A stretch of 64,000 bases of DNA from Coprococcus phoceensis (lineage in GTDB: Bacteria; Bacillota; Clostridia; Lachnospirales; Lachnospiraceae), in contig NZ_FNWC01000007.1 in assembly GCF_900104635.1 (NCBI RefSeq), forward strand, positions 2,455,421 through 2,519,420. Direction: 5' to 3'. Each line of letters opens with the position of its first letter. Position 1 is the stretch's first letter. Of the stretch, positions 25,442-34,001 are shown one piece after another. The position numbers and the translations under genes are program-made. Under the pieces are notes generated by a model, which searched no databases, was not told where the DNA came from, and saw nothing but the letters and a program-made list of their open reading frames with translations.

Positions 25442-27064
25442 TTATCGTTCCTGTTCCTGCCTTTTCACAGGCTTGCGCTCCCGGTGTAAAATCTGGTCGA
25501 TATTGCCCTTGACAGTCTGTAAGCGGCGGTATTCCTCCCGTTTTGCCCGGTAATCGTTGTAGCCGCTGTTTTTCTCTTGGATAAGGGTTTCAATCTCTGC
25601 TTGCAGGGCTTTATAGCTCGGCAGCTTGGAAATGCCGTTTTCCCTGAAATAGCGGGCGGCTGCGTCTGCTATGATAAAGTCGCTTTCGTACTTCTGACGG
25701 TAGGCTGCTTTTGCTTTGGCGTTTTTCTGCTGTTTCAGCCCGTCCCGGACAGGGCGGGTCTTGGAATAGGCAAGCACCTGCCGTTGCAGCTCCTTTTTCC
25801 CGTTCAGCGTCTTTTCCATCTGCTTCAGCTCTGTAAGGCTTTCCCGCATGGCGGTATAGGCGGCAGAACAGGCTTCGTCCAGTTCCTCCGGGGAAGAAAA
25901 GCCGTACTGCTGATAGGCGGTAACGGTAGCTGCCATTTGCTTTAGGTTGTGCTTTGCCGCCCAGCGGTCATAGCCCACGCCCTTGCCCTCGGCTCGCTTG
26001 GCTTCCCGGTCAACCATGCGCTGCAAGGTGTTGTCTGCCGGGGTGGTTTTTGTGGTTTTTTCCCCTTGTGACAGCTTTTTAACCGCGGCAGGGTATTCGA
26101 GTATGGCTTTGCTCTGTTCGGCGGCTCTGTGGGCGTTCTGCGTAAGCAGGACAAGGACAGCAGCCTTGTCAAAATCGTCCCCCAGCTTCCGGGCTGTGAT
26201 AGGCTTTGTCCTGTCCGGCGTGAGGTAGGAAAGCCGCCCCCGGCTCTCCTTGACGGTCACACCCTCCCGCAGCAAAAGGGAAGAAAATTCGTCAAAGCTG
26301 CCAGCTTGGGAAAGTGCCTGCCGTATCGTCCGGCGCAGCTTCGCCTTGTCCGTTTCAAACTTGGTGGGCTTGGTCGGCTGTCCTGCGGCTTCTCTGACAG
26401 CGTTCTCTTTATCAAGGGCAAGCTGTCCTTTCTTTGCCGCCCAGTATTCCCGTTCGGTTATCCGTTCCTTGCTGCCGCTTAGGAGGTCGATTTGGTAAAG
26501 CCCCTCCCGGTGGCACATCTCCATGACTTCACTCTTGAAATATTCCATAGCGGCGTTGGTGCAGCGGTGCTTGCAGCCCTCCCGTGTGTCGGCTGGTCTG
26601 TCCATGTAGGGCAGAAGCGGGACTTCATAAATCCGCAGGGAGTTGATGACGATATGCACATGGATATTGCCGCTGTGGTTATGCCCGTCCGGGTGGGTGC
26701 AGACTAAGGCTTGGTGTCCGGGGAAATGCTCTTTACAGAACTGCTCGCCCAGCTCCTGCGCCCGGTCTACGGTCAAGCCGTTGTCTGTCCCGTCCCGTGG
26801 GTCAAAGCTGATGATATAGTGGTGGCTTTTCACATCTTCCCGTTTTTGGTTTTTCTCATAGCGGAGATTAGCCCGCATACAGGCAACAGCGAAATCCTCG
26901 CCCCCACAGTTGAGGGAAGAAATGCGGTAATCCTCCCTCGGTATCAGCCGCCCGTTTTCATCAAGGGTGGGCTTCATGGTAAACTCGTCATGCTCAAATG
27001 TGAGATAGGCTTCCGCTGCGCCATAGTCCGCATTTTTAGAGCTGATATGTTTGAATGTTGCCAA
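25442..27064 (-). CDS. MobA-type relaxase
   Basis: A 540-aa DNA relaxase that nicks at oriT and pilots the strand. The N-terminal relaxase domain has the histidine triad in HNHSGNIHVHIVIN, preceded by HHYIISFDPRD. The C-terminal half is charged and coiled. It resembles the Tn4451 TnpZ type of mobilizable Clostridia elements. The start is taken as TTG at 27064 (reading LATFKHISSKNAD) with GGGTGA upstream, because similarity begins there; the frame extends to 27094. It overlaps the mobC end by 29 bases. Confidence 0.9.
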   Translation of the reverse strand: MATFKHISSKNADYGAAEAYLTFEHDEFTMKPTLDENGRLIPREDYRISSLNCGGEDFAVACMRANLRYEKNQKREDVKSHHYIISFDPRDGTDNGLTVDRAQELGEQFCKEHFPGHQALVCTHPDGHNHSGNIHVHIVINSLRIYEVPLLPYMDRPADTREGCKHRCTNAAMEYFKSEVMEMCHREGLYQIDLLSGSKERITEREYWAAKKGQLALDKENAVREAAGQPTKPTKFETDKAKLRRTIRQALSQAGSFDEFSSLLLREGVTVKESRGRLSYLTPDRTKPITARKLGDDFDKAAVLVLLTQNAHRAAEQSKAILEYPAAVKKLSQGEKTTKTTPADNTLQRMVDREAKRAEGKGVGYDRWAAKHNLKQMAATVTAYQQYGFSSPEELDEACSAAYTAMRESLTELKQMEKTLNGKKELQRQVLAYSKTRPVRDGLKQQKNAKAKAAYRQKYESDFIIADAAARYFRENGISKLPSYKALQAEIETLIQEKNSGYNDYRAKREEYRRLQTVKGNIDQILHRERKPVKRQEQER

Positions 27065-27434
27065 CAGCGTCACCCACTTTCTGCAAGACTTCAAACTTTA
27101 GGGCAGCAAGGTCGGAAACCGCCGCCCGTACCTCCCCGGCAAGCTGCGGGTAGGGGCTGTGCCACTCGTTCAGCGTCCGGGCTATCTGGTTTAAGTTGCC
27201 GCCGATCCTGCCGTATTCGGCGGTCAGCTTCCCGACAGCGGCAAGCAACTCGTCATTGACGGGGGAAACGGTTATGATGGGGCGTATGGCTGCCCCGGTT
27301 ATGGCTTGCCGGATAAACTCGGCTTGGCTCATGTTGTAAGCAGAAAGCCTTTCCGCAAACTCGGCGTATTCTTCCTCGGTCATGCGTGTCTTGACTACCC
27401 GGCTGCGGTGCGGCGTGTTATATCGTTTTCGCAT
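27036..27434 (-). CDS. MobC-type mobilization accessory protein
   Basis: A 132-aa protein. The ribbon-helix-helix-like N terminus (VVKTRMTEEEYAEFAERL, then YNMSQAEFIRQAI) is followed by the typical MobC helix GRIGGNLNQIARTLNE. It binds oriT and assists relaxase loading. ATG at 27434 has GAAGGAGG seven bases upstream; the frame continues upstream without a start signal. It is the first gene of the leftward mobilization operon. Confidence 0.88.
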   Translation of the reverse strand: MRKRYNTPHRSRVVKTRMTEEEYAEFAERLSAYNMSQAEFIRQAITGAAIRPIITVSPVNDELLAAVGKLTAEYGRIGGNLNQIARTLNEWHSPYPQLAGEVRAAVSDLAALKFEVLQKVGDAVGNIQTYQL

Positions 27435-27546
27435 GGTAAAACCTCCTTCGGCTGTGCGTGGTGTCCTCTCACTAATAGGAGAAAAACAGGGTGTAAAGCG
27501 GAACTGTTTTTGAAAAATCCGAAAAATTATTTTGAGGGATTTTCCA

Positions 27547-27591
27547 GCGGCGTAAGCCGCATAAGCAGGGTTTGGGGAAGGCACTCCCCAA
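27547..27591. other. Candidate oriT hairpins upstream of mobC
   Basis: Two adjacent inverted repeats lie 113-157 bases before mobC: GCGGC/GCCGC with a GTAA loop (27547-27560) and TTGGGGA/TCCCCAA with a six-base loop (27572-27591). Position next to mobC and the hairpin form fit an oriT. The nic site is not identified. From 27600 to 27780 the DNA is AT-rich with near repeats of AAACTTTT and no gene. Confidence 0.4.
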
Positions 27592-27783
27592 CAAGATTCC
27601 CGCAGGGGCAAAATGAGCGATAAGCGAATTTTGGTACTGCGGTAGAATCTTGCTCTAAGAAAACAGCGTAAATTTCCCCCTCCATTCCTTACTACGCAGA
27701 GAAATGCAAATATGGCAAAGTTTTTGGAAACTTTTTGATAAAACTTTTCGACAAAGTTGAAAAATCGGCTCGTTTTTTAGCGC

Positions 27784-27816
27784 AAAAAAACAGGAAACCT
27801 TTTCTTGATTTCCTGT
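27784..27816 (-). terminator. Rho-independent terminator of the winged-helix regulator gene
   Basis: ACAGGAAA (27790-27797) pairs perfectly with TTTCCTGT (27809-27816). On the minus strand the stem is followed by seven T residues (27784-27790). It lies 40 bases past the regulator stop codon. Confidence 0.85.
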
Positions 27817-27855
27817 CATGGTATGTCGCCATAATGGGCGGCGGTTATTTGTTTT

Positions 27856-28275
27856 TCATTCCCCGGAAGCAAACTTGTAGCCCATGCCTAAAACCGTCTT
27901 GATGTAGGTGGGCTTGCGGCTGTCCGGCTCTATTTTTTTCCGCAGGTTGTAAATCACATTTGCAACGCTTGACTGGCAGCTTTCACTTTCCATGTTCCAA
28001 ACGGCTTCAAATATTTGTGTCCGTGTGAGGACAATGCCGGGGTTGGAAGCAAGATATACAAGGGCACTGTATTCAAGGCGGGTAAGGCTTACTTCCTCCC
28101 CGTCTTGAAATACCCGGCGTTGGTTCTGCTTTATTTCCAGTCCCGGAAAAGATAACACGGAAGCGGTTGTGATCTGCATGGGTTCAATCTGTATATAATC
28201 AGATATTGCCGATATGATTTTGTCAATCGCTGTTTCCTCTTGTTCGTTAAGTGTCAGCAGTAGTAATTTCCCCAT
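27856..28275 (-). CDS. OmpR-type winged-helix regulator lacking a receiver domain
   Basis: A 139-aa protein. The first 45 residues are not a receiver domain. Residues about 48-139 are a winged helix of the OmpR/PhoB C-terminal type (VSLTRLEYSALVYLASNPG, IFEAVWN, SVANVIYNLRKKIEPD, TVLGMGYKF). Start at the ATG at 28275, eight bases after GAGGTA. It follows the HelD gene in the IME cargo and has its own strong promoter and terminator, so it may be separately expressed and autoregulated. Such stand-alone proteins are common near cargo genes in Firmicutes elements. Confidence 0.75.
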   Translation of the reverse strand: MGKLLLLTLNEQEETAIDKIISAISDYIQIEPMQITTASVLSFPGLEIKQNQRRVFQDGEEVSLTRLEYSALVYLASNPGIVLTRTQIFEAVWNMESESCQSSVANVIYNLRKKIEPDSRKPTYIKTVLGMGYKFASGE

Positions 28276-28317
28276 GTTCATTACCTCTTTTATCCGTTGA
28301 ATTTAAACTATATTTTT

Positions 28318-28373
28318 CTGTCGTGTTTTTGACAGTAAGCAACAAATATATATGATAGAGAGCGTAATGTCAA
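28318..28373 (-). promoter_or_regulatory. Strong promoter of the winged-helix regulator, with downstream dyad
   Basis: On the minus strand TTGACA (28368-28373), a 17-base spacer and TATATT (28345-28350). Downstream, CTGTC/GACAG form a dyad around an eight-base loop (28318-28335), a possible operator or leader hairpin. Confidence 0.7.
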
Positions 28374-28481
28374 TTTAATGCCATTAAAAGAGAAAGATGG
28401 TCTGTCTAATTATTATCATTTTGTTCATATGCACTTATGCTGCGTTTGGCATTTAGGCAATTCAATATATTGTAAATTTAT

Positions 28482-30644
28482 CTATATCAGCGGGCTAACC
28501 TCATTTTCACAAAATAAGCTAAGTTTGTGAAGCGCTCTTGTGCAGGCAACATATAAGAGGTTTTTATCATCTTCATCATGGTAGTTTTGGCTATCTGCAT
28601 CACAAATTAAAACAGTATCAAATTCTAATCCCTTTGACATATATACTGGTAAGATAAACACGCCTTGTAAATCTGATACGCTCCCATTTTTAATTAATTG
28701 AATATCAAGTTTGTGTTTAATTTTATTAAATAGATAGGTTGAATTTTTTTCGGTTTTACAAATTAAGCATATCGACTGAAACCCTTTCTCTTGGCATAAT
28801 TTTATTTCCTTAACAATTTCATCAATGAAGATTTCGGAATTATCAGCAATATATACTTTTGGGCTATCGCCATTCCGATTAAAACTTTTTATCTGTGAAC
28901 TTTGTTCAATGAACTTCAAACTAAAATTTAAAATTTCATTCGTACAACGGAAACTTTTATCCAACATAATAAGAGAAGATTTTTTCTTGTTCAATATTTT
29001 TTGAATTTGTTCGTAGAAAGAAATATCTTCTTTTTTGGCAAGAGTCTGTTTCATATCTCCTAAAATAGTAAATTTGGCATTAGAAAATAGCAAATTAAAT
29101 ATTTCATATTGGAGAGGGTAGTAGTCCTGTGCTTCATCAATGACTACCTGCTTAATATTTTTATATTTATTTGTTCCGTATATTTTTAAATACAAATAAG
29201 CGATTGCTATTGCGTCATCATAATACAAGCTGTCTGCTTCCAAATTTTCCTTAGTATATTTCCAAATATTTTTTATGTTTTGTGACGGATTGCTATTTTG
29301 CAGCAGGCTATAAAAATAGGCTTCATTGCTAAATAATATTTTATATAATTCAACAATGTCAATTTTTATAAATTTCTGTATTTCCTGCTTGATTAGATTT
29401 TTTTCTTCTTTATGCCCCCGCCCTTTTCCTGTTCCAAATATTTGTTCAAAAATATAATCTTCTAATTGTTCTAATTTTATGCCTAATGGTGTTTCTGGTC
29501 TTCCTAATATCTTGTCTTTTAGAATTTGCCTGCTTACAACGCATTTTCCCTCATAATAAACATCTTCAAATTCTATCCACTGGCGGGGTATATCAATGAG
29601 AAATTGGTCTAAAATTTCCCTAAAAAAACTTGACGTTTTAAATTCTATACTATTTCTTGAAATTTCCTTGTATTTTGAATTGACAATCAAGTTTTCTAAA
29701 AAATCATTTCTTGACTGAATTTTCCTGCCATTTAATAACTCACTAAGTATATCTTCAAACACGGAAGAAATAACATTATCTTCTCCCAATTCGGGCAATA
29801 CATTTGAAATATATTGCTCAAATATAGAATTGGGGGAAATAATCATAATGTTATTTGCGGACAGCTTTGTTTGTAAACCTTGATACATAAGATAAGCAGC
29901 CCGGTGGAGCGCAATAGAGGTTTTTCCACTTCCCGCTACACCCTGTACCATTAGCAGGTCATTTTCCATATCTCTAATAACCACGTCCTGTTCATGCTGA
30001 ATTGTTTCAACAATAGCTTTCATTTTAGCAGTAGTGTTTTGTGACAGTAATTGCCTTAAAAATTCATCAACAATCTGAACATCTGAATCAAAAAAATATT
30101 CCAGTGTTCCGTTTTTTATTTCATATTGGCGTTTCAAATTGAGTTCGCCTGCTACTCGTCCACATGGAGCGTCATAAAACGCTTCGCCTGTCATAAAACG
30201 ATAGAAAACACTGGCAATCGGCGATCTCCAATCATAAACATACATCTCTTGATAGCTGTTTTTTCGTAGAGAAGAACGTCCAATGTATATTTTTTCAAAT
30301 TCGTCCTCATCATCAAATTTAAAATCAATTCGGGCAAAATAGGGCGATTTTATCATCTTTTCTAACAGAAGTATTTTATGTTCTTCTTCTTCATAATCTA
30401 TAATTTTGTCTGTAACAGGATTGATATATTGGCTTAATTCAACAAGTGCCTCGAAACCGTCTGATGTATACAGTGATGTAATGCCGTGTTCTGTATTTTC
30501 ACGCACATCTTTTTTGGCTTCGATAATTTCTGATTTTTTTTTGTCTGCCGCTTCTTTTGCCTGCTTTAATTGTTCCTCGGCTAAAGAGATTGTTTGTGCT
30601 AATCTTTTTTCTTCAAACGCTTTTTCTGTCTGATTATTCCCCAT
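28482..30644 (-). CDS. HelD-type UvrD-like helicase/ATPase (RNA polymerase recycling family), cargo
   Basis: A 720-aa superfamily 1 ATPase. The N-terminal coiled coil (residues 10-65) and DWRSPIASVFYRF segment are typical of HelD. The Walker A is VQGVAGSGKTSIALHR, Walker B VVIDEAQDYYPLQ, motif IV-like LDKSFRCTNEI, and motif VI NLLYVACTRALHKL. HelD proteins pull RNA polymerase off DNA. The actinobacterial HelR branch protects RNA polymerase from rifamycins, so a resistance role is possible but not shown. AAGGAGGT precedes the ATG. It is AT-rich compared with the mobilization genes, suggesting a separately acquired cargo gene. Confidence 0.85.
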   Translation of the reverse strand: MGNNQTEKAFEEKRLAQTISLAEEQLKQAKEAADKKKSEIIEAKKDVRENTEHGITSLYTSDGFEALVELSQYINPVTDKIIDYEEEEHKILLLEKMIKSPYFARIDFKFDDEDEFEKIYIGRSSLRKNSYQEMYVYDWRSPIASVFYRFMTGEAFYDAPCGRVAGELNLKRQYEIKNGTLEYFFDSDVQIVDEFLRQLLSQNTTAKMKAIVETIQHEQDVVIRDMENDLLMVQGVAGSGKTSIALHRAAYLMYQGLQTKLSANNIMIISPNSIFEQYISNVLPELGEDNVISSVFEDILSELLNGRKIQSRNDFLENLIVNSKYKEISRNSIEFKTSSFFREILDQFLIDIPRQWIEFEDVYYEGKCVVSRQILKDKILGRPETPLGIKLEQLEDYIFEQIFGTGKGRGHKEEKNLIKQEIQKFIKIDIVELYKILFSNEAYFYSLLQNSNPSQNIKNIWKYTKENLEADSLYYDDAIAIAYLYLKIYGTNKYKNIKQVVIDEAQDYYPLQYEIFNLLFSNAKFTILGDMKQTLAKKEDISFYEQIQKILNKKKSSLIMLDKSFRCTNEILNFSLKFIEQSSQIKSFNRNGDSPKVYIADNSEIFIDEIVKEIKLCQEKGFQSICLICKTEKNSTYLFNKIKHKLDIQLIKNGSVSDLQGVFILPVYMSKGLEFDTVLICDADSQNYHDEDDKNLLYVACTRALHKLSLFCENEVSPLI

Positions 30645-30837
30645 AATGATTATGACCTCCTTGAAAAATGAAAGAAAGTTTTACTGAAACATTGCTAGGC
30701 TAGTTTAGCATGTGTCAGCTTATATAAACAGTCTTGTATTCATAAAATTTGTATGGTATTATTACAATGGGAGGAATTATGTTAGATATTTGATTTCTAC
30801 AAGCATATCAATTCTAATACGGGTAATTTAAACAATA

Positions 30838-30881
30838 AACAAATTGGGACAAAGAGTTATACCATTATGTCCCAATTTGTT
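30838..30881. terminator. Perfect 13-bp inverted repeat, terminator-like
   Basis: AACAAATTGGGAC (30838-30850) pairs perfectly with GTCCCAATTTGTT (30869-30881). Flanks are AT-rich, with a moderately T-rich tail on the minus strand. It lies between the HelD gene and the palindromic region, probably ending transcription from the 31339-31719 gene. Confidence 0.6.
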
Positions 30882-31060
30882 ATTACTCCATATCTTCAGC
30901 AGACAGAAACACAAGCCCGGCAAATTCTTCCTCAATCAGTTTCTTCAACTTTTCCGCTGTGCTCTACGCAGGTTCCCGTATCTCCATTCCAACCTATAAT
31001 CTCTTTCTGTAAAAGCAAATCTTGTTCTGTGAAAAAATGAGTTGGATTCCGTAGTAGTCG

Positions 31061-31211
31061 GCATTGTGCGTAATGTGTATAACTGGCTGTATCATGGAAT
31101 TGTGGGTAACTCTGTTTGCAGGACGTGGGAAAGCTGCACTTTAGCTTTTCCATGTGCTGTGAATAGAGTTATCCATGATTCCATAGCCAGTTATGCACAT
31201 TTCCACAATGC
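31061..31211. repeat. 151-bp imperfect palindrome with DnaA-box-like 9-mers (candidate origin)
   Basis: GCATTGTG (31061) pairs with CACAATGC (31204), ATAACTGGCT with AGCCAGTTAT, TAACTCT with AGAGTTA, and the centre AAAGCT with AGCTTT. Four 9-mers lie symmetrically: TGTGTATAA (31074), TGTGGGTAA (31101), TTATCCATG (31169) and TTATGCACA (31191). Three are one base from the DnaA box TTATCCACA or its complement. The 30645-31338 interval has no convincing gene. An origin, oriT, or decayed palindromic repeat are all possible. Confidence 0.6.
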
Positions 31212-31338
31212 TTGTCTTTTGGTCTTTATCAAAATGAGCATATTGGTTATTAAGAAAAGCCCTGCATATTATCATATACAGAGCCATTCTAATCTTTTTA
31301 CCCTCTACATAGAGCGTTTTCTTTCTGCAAAATTCATT

Positions 31339-31719
31339 TTACAGAATGATACCCGCTTTTTTTGCAAAATAGCCTTTTCTCCCGGTAAGTTCCGACTGTT
31401 TTTCCTTTGGCAGATTATTGAATAAATCCTCATAAAGAATATCGTCTAACTGCATTTCCCTAGCAAGTAAAAACACATTTAGACTAAGCCATTCCTCCCA
31501 AAGCCCTTCAAATAAACTATGGCTGTCTGTATAGGTGTCAAGTTCTTCAAAGCCATATGACGGTGTATAGCACTGCAATTTAACAAAACCGTACCTACCA
31601 ACATCAACCACTAAAATATCTTCATCTTCCATTTCGTACAGTTCCGCAAACGCACCAATTACTTTGTAGCACATTTCCCGTTCTTTCTCTGTGATATATA
31701 CTGTTTTTTCCATGCTCAT
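31339..31719 (-). CDS. Hypothetical acidic protein at the IME right end
   Basis: A 126-aa acidic soluble protein with no recognised domain. It reads MSMEKTVYITEKEREMCYKV with a long run of Asp/Glu, Tyr and Leu, and a basic end (GRKGYFAKKAGIIL). AGAGGTAA precedes ATG 31719, and a second ATG two codons later has better spacing. It lies just inside the right terminal repeat, where integrative elements often carry accessory genes. It is not homologous to any neighbour I can recognise. Confidence 0.55.
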   Translation of the reverse strand: MSMEKTVYITEKEREMCYKVIGAFAELYEMEDEDILVVDVGRYGFVKLQCYTPSYGFEELDTYTDSHSLFEGLWEEWLSLNVFLLAREMQLDDILYEDLFNNLPKEKQSELTGRKGYFAKKAGIIL

Positions 31720-31850
31720 TTACCTCTATCCTTTCAAATCGTGGAATACGGTTTTCAGTTTTCTTCTACTTCTAAACCACATATTTGAAATGCCACATAC
31801 GCCATTTTATACGGAATAGAGGTTGGCTGTCTGCATTTATCGGTGTGTTA

Positions 31851-31868
31851 CTTTATGGCACATGAGCA
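31851..31868. repeat. IME terminal inverted repeat, right
   Basis: The minus-strand sequence TGCTCATGTGCCATAAAG matches the left end at 15 of 18 positions. The adjacent TT at 31869-31870 is the second copy of the presumed crossover dinucleotide. Confidence 0.75.
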
Positions 31869-31870
31869 TT

Positions 31871-31993
31871 AGCGCCGGGATTGTCATTTCCATATCCTTC
31901 CAGAAGGTTTACGACACCCCACACGCCAAGACCTGCGCCGATTGCGACTACAAGAGTTTTTAAAGTTGTAATTGCACTGCTAAAAAATGCCAT
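31871..31993 (-). pseudogene. maff2, 5' fragment (cut by IME)
   Basis: Forty-one codons, MAFFSSAITTLKTLVV through EGYGNDNPGA, the first hydrophobic helix of a Maff2 protein, then the frame enters the IME and stops within a few codons. It is preceded by GGTGA. The remaining part is at 21364-21454. The split separates the coupling-protein half of the ICE1 operon from the channel genes. Confidence 0.9.
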
Positions 31994-32114
31994 ATACATT
32001 CACCAAAACTGACTTCTTTCAGGTGTTTACGGGAATGAAAAAACACCGACTAAAAAGCCGGCGCACCTAATGTCAGTTATTCCTTTCCTCATTATTTTTC
32101 GTTCATTCCCAAGG

Positions 32115-34001
32115 TTACTCCGACAGTTCTACATGAATCACTTCCACCTCTTCTTCGGGTTTCGGTGTGTACTGCGGATTTAACTCTTTTTCTACTTTGT
32201 ATCGGTTCTTCTCGTTTTCATCTGCAAGAAGCCGGTAGTTTTTGTGTTTCGTGATATCATATTTGTCCGAGAAAAATGGTCTGGCACCACGGATCTGCAG
32301 GATACATTTTCCTCCATCCATGACTGCAATCTCATCTTCTGTCATCAGCTGTTTGCCCGTTTTCTGGTAATTCAATCCAAAAGACTTCTGATTACTTCTC
32401 GTCTCCGAAGTGTTATACAGGTCAATAGTTTCCTTACCCAGAAGCTCGCTCATTTCCTTTAAGGTAGTTTTCTCTTTTCCACCAAGGAATAGTGTGGTAT
32501 CACAGTTGCCCAGAATGGTATCTGCACTATCCTTATACATTGCCTTTAACTGACTCTGGGACTGCAAAATAATAGAAGCAGAGATTTCCCTGCTTCGTAT
32601 GGTTGCAATCAGCTTGTCAAACTGAGGAATCTGTCCGATGTTGGCAAACTCATCAGCGATGACACGCACATGCACCGGAAGTCTTCCACCATATTCATCA
32701 TCTGCCTTATCGCAAAGCAGATTGAAAAGCTGTGACTGTAACATGGCAATCACAAAGTTAAAGGTTGTATCTGTGTCGGACATAATCAAGAACAAGGCTG
32801 TTTTCCTGTCTCCGATCTTATCCAGTTCCATTTCATCGTAAGACATGATCTCACGAAGTTCTGCGATATCAAATGGGGCAAGTCTGGCTCCACAGGATAT
32901 CAAAATACTTTTCGCTGTCTTTCCAGCCGCCATTTTATATTTTTTATACTGTCTGACCGCAAAGTGCTGCGGATCTCTTTCTTCCAGTTCCTGGAACATC
33001 ATATCCACAGGATTCTGGTAAGTTTCATCCTCTTCACGGGTTTCGCTTTCGTTCAAAAGATCCAGAAGGGTATTCAGGTTCTTTTCCTCTTCATCCCCTT
33101 CATACCAGATAAAAGCAATCAGTGCTGTGTACAGCAATTTCTCTGCTTTCACCCAAAAATCTTCGGAAGCTTTTTCCCCTTCGCCTTTGGTATTCACAAT
33201 GATTGTTGTCACCAGCTTCAGGATATCTTTTTCAGACCGTATATAAGCAAATGGATTGTAATGAAGCGATTTGGAAAAATTGATGGTATTCAGAACCTTA
33301 ATCACATATGGCTCATGAACTACTTTTCCGGATTTATCTTTCATGATATTTCCATTCTTATCTTTCTTAGGCGGTCCCTTTGCTAACATCTTCCCGCACT
33401 CCTCAATGAGAGTGCCCTTTGGATCTGTAATGACCATGGAACAGTTCATCTGCATGACCGACGGCTTTACAAAAAATCGTGTCTTTCCGGAACCACTGCC
33501 ACCGATGACCACGATATTTTTATTTCTCGCATACTTCGGCTGCTTTGGTCTGCTCTCCATGGTCAGTGCTTCTGTTGCTGTCAACGGAATATTCATCCAG
33601 GGATCCTCTGACATATAAGGCTTTATATCCTCTGCAGTTCCCCATCTGGCTGAACCATACTCGATTCCCTTCCGAAGTTTCTTTGCATCTGACTGTTTCT
33701 GCCAAACCAAAAGTTTCAAAATAACTGCGACAGTTACTCCAACCAATAGATCTCTCAGGTCAAAACTCAACAGAATCCCTGTAAAGATCCGATCTGCATG
33801 TTCCATCGCATATAATAGTTTGTTCCCCATATCTTCTCCCGGACTGTTCCGGTAAAGAAAAAATGCCCGGTCTGCATAGAAAGCAGCCAGAGCATAAGGG
33901 ATATTTGTAAGAACCAGTTTCTTTTTATCCAGGGCGGACAGCTTACCCCCGATTTTATTCTTCCACTTCTGCATCAGAGTTTTGCCGCTTTTCTTTTTCA
34001 T
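32115..34001 (-). CDS. VirD4/TraG-type coupling protein of ICE1
   Basis: A 628-aa type IV coupling protein linking relaxosome to channel. Two N-terminal membrane segments (residues about 30-50 and 85-115) precede the ATPase domain with Walker A VIGGSGSGKTRFFVKP, the motif TDPKGTLIEECG and Walker B VHVRVIADEFANIGQ. Length and motifs are normal for the Tn1549 family. It overlaps the PcfB gene by ATGA at 33998-34001. The nested IME lacks such a protein and would probably depend on it. Confidence 0.94.
   Translation of the reverse strand: MKKKSGKTLMQKWKNKIGGKLSALDKKKLVLTNIPYALAAFYADRAFFLYRNSPGEDMGNKLLYAMEHADRIFTGILLSFDLRDLLVGVTVAVILKLLVWQKQSDAKKLRKGIEYGSARWGTAEDIKPYMSEDPWMNIPLTATEALTMESRPKQPKYARNKNIVVIGGSGSGKTRFFVKPSVMQMNCSMVITDPKGTLIEECGKMLAKGPPKKDKNGNIMKDKSGKVVHEPYVIKVLNTINFSKSLHYNPFAYIRSEKDILKLVTTIIVNTKGEGEKASEDFWVKAEKLLYTALIAFIWYEGDEEEKNLNTLLDLLNESETREEDETYQNPVDMMFQELEERDPQHFAVRQYKKYKMAAGKTAKSILISCGARLAPFDIAELREIMSYDEMELDKIGDRKTALFLIMSDTDTTFNFVIAMLQSQLFNLLCDKADDEYGGRLPVHVRVIADEFANIGQIPQFDKLIATIRSREISASIILQSQSQLKAMYKDSADTILGNCDTTLFLGGKEKTTLKEMSELLGKETIDLYNTSETRSNQKSFGLNYQKTGKQLMTEDEIAVMDGGKCILQIRGARPFFSDKYDITKHKNYRLLADENEKNRYKVEKELNPQYTPKPEEEVEVIHVELSE

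Larger units (their letters stand above)
21457..31868 (-). mobile_element. IME nested in ICE1 maff2 (serine-recombinase mobilizable element, about 10.4 kb)
   Basis: The element is bounded by imperfect 18-bp terminal inverted repeats and flanked on each side by TT (21455-21456 and 31869-31870), the two-base core expected from a large serine recombinase. It encodes a large serine recombinase, TnpW-like protein, DnaC-like loader, replisome organizer, relaxase and MobC but no coupling protein or VirB genes. It should therefore need a helper transfer apparatus such as ICE1. All genes point the same way as ICE1. Core genes are visibly GC-richer than ICE1, while the cargo helicase is AT-rich. Confidence 0.9.

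Noticed and set aside
30932..31153. Minus-strand ORF of 73 aa and the plus-strand ORF 31042-31425 around the IME palindrome
   Set aside because: They run through the 151-bp palindrome, have no ribosome binding site and no recognisable domain. A different phase at about 30888-31020 reads TAEKLKKLIEEEFAGLVF and may be the decayed end of a gene, too short to call.
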